A stretch of DNA of 64,000 nucleotides from Chryseobacterium oryzae (GTDB lineage Bacteria > Bacteroidota > Bacteroidia > Flavobacteriales > Weeksellaceae). Positions 61,255 through 64,000 of this stretch are shown in pieces. The notes beneath the pieces were generated by a model that worked only from the letters and a program-made list of their open reading frames with translations, was not told where the DNA came from and ran no database searches. The stretch's first letter is position 1. Each line of letters opens with the position of its first letter. Position numbers and translations under genes: made by a program. Location: positions 3,038,001-3,102,000 of the forward strand of contig NZ_CP094529.1 of NCBI RefSeq assembly GCF_022811665.1, in the 5' to 3' direction.

Positions 61255-62136
61255 ATGAGAGTTTACGACACCAAACATTTCCTTAAAATTCTTTTTAGCC
61301 TTCATAAAAGCGATACGTTGAAGATTCTTTTTCCTTCGATGCTTCTTATGGCTGTATATTCTTACGGTGTTCAGTATCTTGAGATAGAATATCTTCATTT
61401 AACTTCAAACTCGAAGGTGAGTAATGTAGGGATGATTCATTCTTTACTCGGATTTGTACTTTCTTTGCTTTTGGTTTTCAGAACAAATACAGCGTACGAC
61501 AGATGGTGGGAAGGCAGAAAACTGTGGGGAAAACTGGTAAATGATTCCAGAAACTTTGCCATAAAAATTAATTCTATTCTTGCAGAAGACAGGCAATCTG
61601 CATATCAAATTGCAAGATATATTAAATATTTTCCGCATTTTTTAGCAAAACACCTTTCTAAAGAATCTACGAGACTCGCATTGGATGAAGATTATTCTGA
61701 GATCGAAAACTCATTGAAAAATCATGGTCCTTCAGATTTAATAGCACTTCTTAGCCATAAATTATATCAGCTTAAAAGAGAAGGTAAGATTACCGATACA
61801 GAAATGCTTTTTTTAGACACACAATTATCTGGTTTTCTGGAAGTTTGCGGCGGATGCGAGAGAATTAAAAACACTCCTATTCCTTATTCTTATTCATCTT
61901 TTATAAAAAAGTTTATCATTCTGTATGTTTTGGCACTTCCCATTGCGTATGTCATTAATCTCGGATATTTTATGATTCCGCTAACGGTTTTTGTCTTTTA
62001 TGTATTAATGAGTTTAGAATTAATCGCTGAAGAAATAGAAGATCCTTTTAATAATGATGAAAACGATATTCCTATGGAAACTATTGCTCAGAACATCGAA
62101 CGAAACGTTCATCAAATCATCGTTGGAAAAAAATAA
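61255..62136 (+). CDS. Bestrophin family ion channel
   Basis: The 293-residue protein belongs to the bestrophin/UPF0187 family of membrane channels. It shows the family segments LLGFVLSLLLVFRTNTAYDRWWEGRKLWGKLVNDSRN near residue 65 and the C-terminal IAEEIEDPFNNDENDIPM. About four membrane spans are visible. Bacterial members conduct small ions; selectivity here is unknown. Confidence 0.9.
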   Translation: MRVYDTKHFLKILFSLHKSDTLKILFPSMLLMAVYSYGVQYLEIEYLHLTSNSKVSNVGMIHSLLGFVLSLLLVFRTNTAYDRWWEGRKLWGKLVNDSRNFAIKINSILAEDRQSAYQIARYIKYFPHFLAKHLSKESTRLALDEDYSEIENSLKNHGPSDLIALLSHKLYQLKREGKITDTEMLFLDTQLSGFLEVCGGCERIKNTPIPYSYSSFIKKFIILYVLALPIAYVINLGYFMIPLTVFVFYVLMSLELIAEEIEDPFNNDENDIPMETIAQNIERNVHQIIVGKK

Positions 62137-62190
62137 ACAGCTGAATTCGCTCTGCAATTGAATTCATAAATTTTAAATAGAAATAATATT

Positions 62191-62721
62191 TTGGTACACA
62201 AATTAAAGCTTGAGGAGCTCAACAGAATAGATGTAGAAACATTCAAGAAAACAGATAAAATCTCTTTGGTCGTCGTGTTGGATAATGTTAGAAGTATGCA
62301 TAATGTAGGAGCCACTTTCAGAACTGCGGATGCATTTTTGGTGGAAAAGATTGTTCTTTGCGGAATTACACCTCAACCTCCACACCGCGAAATCCATAAG
62401 GCGGCTCTGGGTGCTACAGAAAGTGTAGACTGGAGCTATGAAAAAGACATCAATACCGCTATTGAAAATTTGAAATTAAATGGCTTTGAAATTTTGGGAA
62501 TCGAGCAAACTTCAAACAGCATTATGATTTCTGATTTTAAAATTGATCATTCTAAAAAATATACCATTATTCTGGGCAATGAAGTAGACGGAATTAGCGA
62601 TGAAGCTTTACCAAACATCGAAACTTTTCTTGAAATTCCTCAATTGGGAACCAAGCATTCTTTAAATGTAAGTGTTTGCGGAGGAATCGTAATGTGGGAG
62701 TTTGCAAAAGCCTTAAAATAA
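62191..62721 (+). CDS. SpoU/TrmH family RNA methyltransferase
   Basis: This 176-residue SPOUT enzyme transfers a methyl group to a ribose 2'-OH in tRNA or rRNA. Motif 1 is LDNVRSMHNVGATFRTADAF, motif 2 is YTIILGNEVDGIS and motif 3 is HSLNVSVCGGIVMWEF. The start appears to be the TTG at 62191, because no ATG occurs upstream before an in-frame stop and the next ATG lies within motif 1. The target nucleotide cannot be told from sequence. Confidence 0.87.
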   Translation: MVHKLKLEELNRIDVETFKKTDKISLVVVLDNVRSMHNVGATFRTADAFLVEKIVLCGITPQPPHREIHKAALGATESVDWSYEKDINTAIENLKLNGFEILGIEQTSNSIMISDFKIDHSKKYTIILGNEVDGISDEALPNIETFLEIPQLGTKHSLNVSVCGGIVMWEFAKALK

Positions 62722-62722
62722 A

Positions 62723-62786
62723 AAACTGCTTCTGTCTGAAAGACAGTGCAGTTTGAAATAAATCTAATAAAAAGTAAAAATGAAAG
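62723..62786 (-). ncRNA. Candidate small RNA of about 64 nt
   Basis: A complete minus-strand promoter (62791-62821) points into this gap. About 30 nt after the predicted start a hairpin forms: AAACTGC with GCAGTTT outside and CTGTCT with AGACAG inside, with a small internal loop. On the minus strand it is followed by TTTTTTATTTT, so a short terminated transcript is expected. No open frame of useful length lies in it. The transcript is predicted only. Confidence 0.45.
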
Positions 62787-62790
62787 GCGA

Positions 62791-62821
62791 CAAAGGTACA
62801 TTTTTTTTGGACGCCGACAAA
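62791..62821 (-). promoter_or_regulatory. Promoter of the candidate small RNA
   Basis: On the minus strand TTTG (62821-62818), a 19-nt spacer and TACCTTTG (62798-62791) form a full Bacteroidota promoter with no annotated gene behind it. The only feature downstream is the hairpin at 62723-62754, then antisense to the methyltransferase gene. Confidence 0.65.
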
Positions 62822-62905
62822 TTTTTAAGAACGAAATTTTCAACTTTTCAAAAAAAACAGGTTGATAAGGAAATTGTTTAGTTGAATTTTTTATAAATTA
62901 GCACA

Positions 62906-63556
62906 ATGTTTATTAAGGACTATATCTCAAAAGATTTTCCGTGTTTTCATCTTTCTGATTCTATAGAGTCGGCAAGAGAAACAATAGAAGCTTTTGGATA
63001 TACACATATTTTCATTAAGAAATCTCATCACTTCCACGGTGCAATAGCCAAAGACTTCCTCTATGAAGAAGAAGGCAGCCTTAAAAATCTGGAACATCAG
63101 ATTGAAAGATTTGCTATTTTGGAAGACAATAATATTTTAGACAGCATTCGTCTTTTTTATACTTTCGATGCGAATGTAATTCCCGTCATCAATAAATCCG
63201 AAAAATATTTGGGATATATTACCTGTGATGATGTTTTCCGTACGCTATCAAAATATCCGCTTTTTTCAGAAACCGGTGCAATAATTACGGTAGAAGTACC
63301 TTCCAGAAAATATTCTATGACGGAAATTGCCAATATTGTAGAAAGCAACAATTCTAAATTTTACGGAGGTTTTATCAGCATGATGTCGGATGAAGTCATC
63401 CAAGTAACATTGAAGATGAGCAATGAGAATCTAGCGTCTATTGATGCAACATTCGACAGATACGATTACAGAATTGTAGAAAAATATTATTCTGACGAGA
63501 AAACAGATATGTTGAAAGACCGGTTTGGTTTTTTACAGAAATTTATAGAAATCTAA
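62906..63556 (+). CDS. CBS-domain protein
   Basis: The 216-residue protein has a CBS domain pair in its first ~125 residues (FHLSDSIESARETIEAFGYTHIFIK and DANVIPVINKSEKYLGYITCDDVF) and a C-terminal ACT-like part (ITVEVPSRKYSMTEIANIVESNNSKFYGGFIS). Such proteins bind adenosyl nucleotides and act as sensors. The nadK start follows its stop by 1 nt, which suggests a link to NAD kinase expression or control. Confidence 0.83.
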   Translation: MFIKDYISKDFPCFHLSDSIESARETIEAFGYTHIFIKKSHHFHGAIAKDFLYEEEGSLKNLEHQIERFAILEDNNILDSIRLFYTFDANVIPVINKSEKYLGYITCDDVFRTLSKYPLFSETGAIITVEVPSRKYSMTEIANIVESNNSKFYGGFISMMSDEVIQVTLKMSNENLASIDATFDRYDYRIVEKYYSDEKTDMLKDRFGFLQKFIEI

Positions 63557-63557
63557 T

Positions 63558-64000
63558 ATGAAGGCAGCCATTTATTCGCAGAAAAAAGACTTAGATACTT
63601 TTTTATATTTAAGTAAATTTATCTCCGAGCTGGAAAGCAGAGGTGTAGAATCTGTTCTGTATAACGAAATGGCAGAAGCACTTCAGTTTTCTAAAATTTT
63701 CGAAACTTTTTCTCATAAGCAAGATCTTATTGAAAAAAAAGTAGATCTTTTTTTTACTTTTGGAGGAGACGGAACCATTGTAAACGCTCTTACTTTTATA
63801 GAAGATTTAGAAATTCCTATTGTAGGAGTAAACACAGGAAGATTAGGTTTTCTCGCAAGTTTTACCAAAGAGGAAGCCTTTAAAGCACTGGATTCTATCC
63901 TTAAAGGAGATGTAAAAACCAGCCGCCGTTCTGTAATTGAAGTTGTTTCTCCAAAATCTGAAGATTTTTTTCCTTTTGCCTTGAATGATGTGACAATTTC
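63558..64000 (+). CDS. nadK: NAD kinase, 3' end cut by window edge
   Basis: NadK phosphorylates NAD to NADP in the cytoplasm. The visible 147 residues include the catalytic GGDGT loop (LFFTFGGDGTIVNALTF near residue 66) and the following VGVNTGRLGFLASF, both diagnostic. The family is about 290 residues long, so roughly half is outside the window. It is co-transcribed with the CBS gene. Confidence 0.94.
   Translation, partial: MKAAIYSQKKDLDTFLYLSKFISELESRGVESVLYNEMAEALQFSKIFETFSHKQDLIEKKVDLFFTFGGDGTIVNALTFIEDLEIPIVGVNTGRLGFLASFTKEEAFKALDSILKGDVKTSRRSVIEVVSPKSEDFFPFALNDVTI

Noticed and set aside
62780..62881. A 33-codon plus-strand ATG frame (MKGDKGTFFLDADKF...) in the gap before the CBS gene
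   Set aside because: It coincides with both boxes of the minus-strand promoter, has a biased low-information composition and no family resemblance.
1..64000. CRISPR arrays, tRNA or rRNA genes, prophage or insertion sequences
   Set aside because: No spaced direct repeats, cloverleaf-like genes, rRNA sequence or transposase/integrase motifs were seen on reading both strands.

Overview
The window is AT-rich chromosomal DNA that reads as a Flavobacteriia member of the Chryseobacterium/Elizabethkingia type (family Weeksellaceae). The grounds are the Bacteroidota promoter pattern (TTTG, a spacer of about 19-21 nt, then TAnnTTTG) in front of many genes, GLPGLI-family proteins, a BlaI/M56 pair with a TonB-like C-terminus, 2TM-domain proteins beside a LytTR regulator, separate feoA/feoB with a Cys-rich partner, and tryptophanase. 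The genus is an inference. I see no rRNA, tRNA, CRISPR array, transposase or prophage.

Layout. 1-11.9 kb: a minus-strand division and cell wall (dcw) operon, mraZ-rsmH-ftsL-ftsI-murE-mraY-murD-ftsW-murG-murC; murC runs off the left edge. A run of MraZ-type boxes lies at its promoter. 12-20.6 kb: alpha/beta hydrolase, engB, an ElaA-type acetyltransferase, membrane proteins, a folate pair (pabB, pabC-like) and uvrB. 20.6-22.4 kb: a BlaI-type repressor and M56 protease, with a palindromic operator lying on the -7 box. 22.5-23.7 kb: a sugar dehydrogenase lipoprotein. 23.8-26.2 kb: a PAS-LuxR regulator divergent from a tight run of seven very small membrane or secreted proteins. Four 16-bp palindromes separate them, and near-identical hairpins bracket the whole locus; this is the least explained part of the window. 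26.2-35.2 kb: tryptophanase, a DUF502 protein, miaE, an acyltransferase, a GLPGLI protein, rplU-rpmA, a TPR protein and glmM. 35.4-37.8 kb: feoA-feoB plus a 50-residue Cys-rich protein. 37.9-41.7 kb: an outer-membrane receptor with its GLPGLI partner. 42-51.2 kb: thiL, a thioesterase, a flavoprotein, YARHG and DUF2809 proteins, exported TonB_C-like proteins and mutS. 51.3-57.1 kb: sufE, two glycosyltransferases, a 2TM/LytTR signalling unit without a kinase, mnmA and a small beta-barrel protein. 57.2-64 kb: clpC, a YgjV-like protein, a glycosyltransferase, a bestrophin, a SpoU methyltransferase, a candidate small RNA, a CBS protein and the start of nadK.

Several genes have long in-frame upstream extensions that begin at TTG codons or upstream ATGs lying in or before promoter boxes. 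I chose the downstream start in those cases (mraZ, the 12.1 kb hydrolase, the 16.2 kb membrane gene, mutS, the 53.8 kb 2TM gene). All functional calls rest on recognised motifs and family resemblance read by eye; no database search was run.
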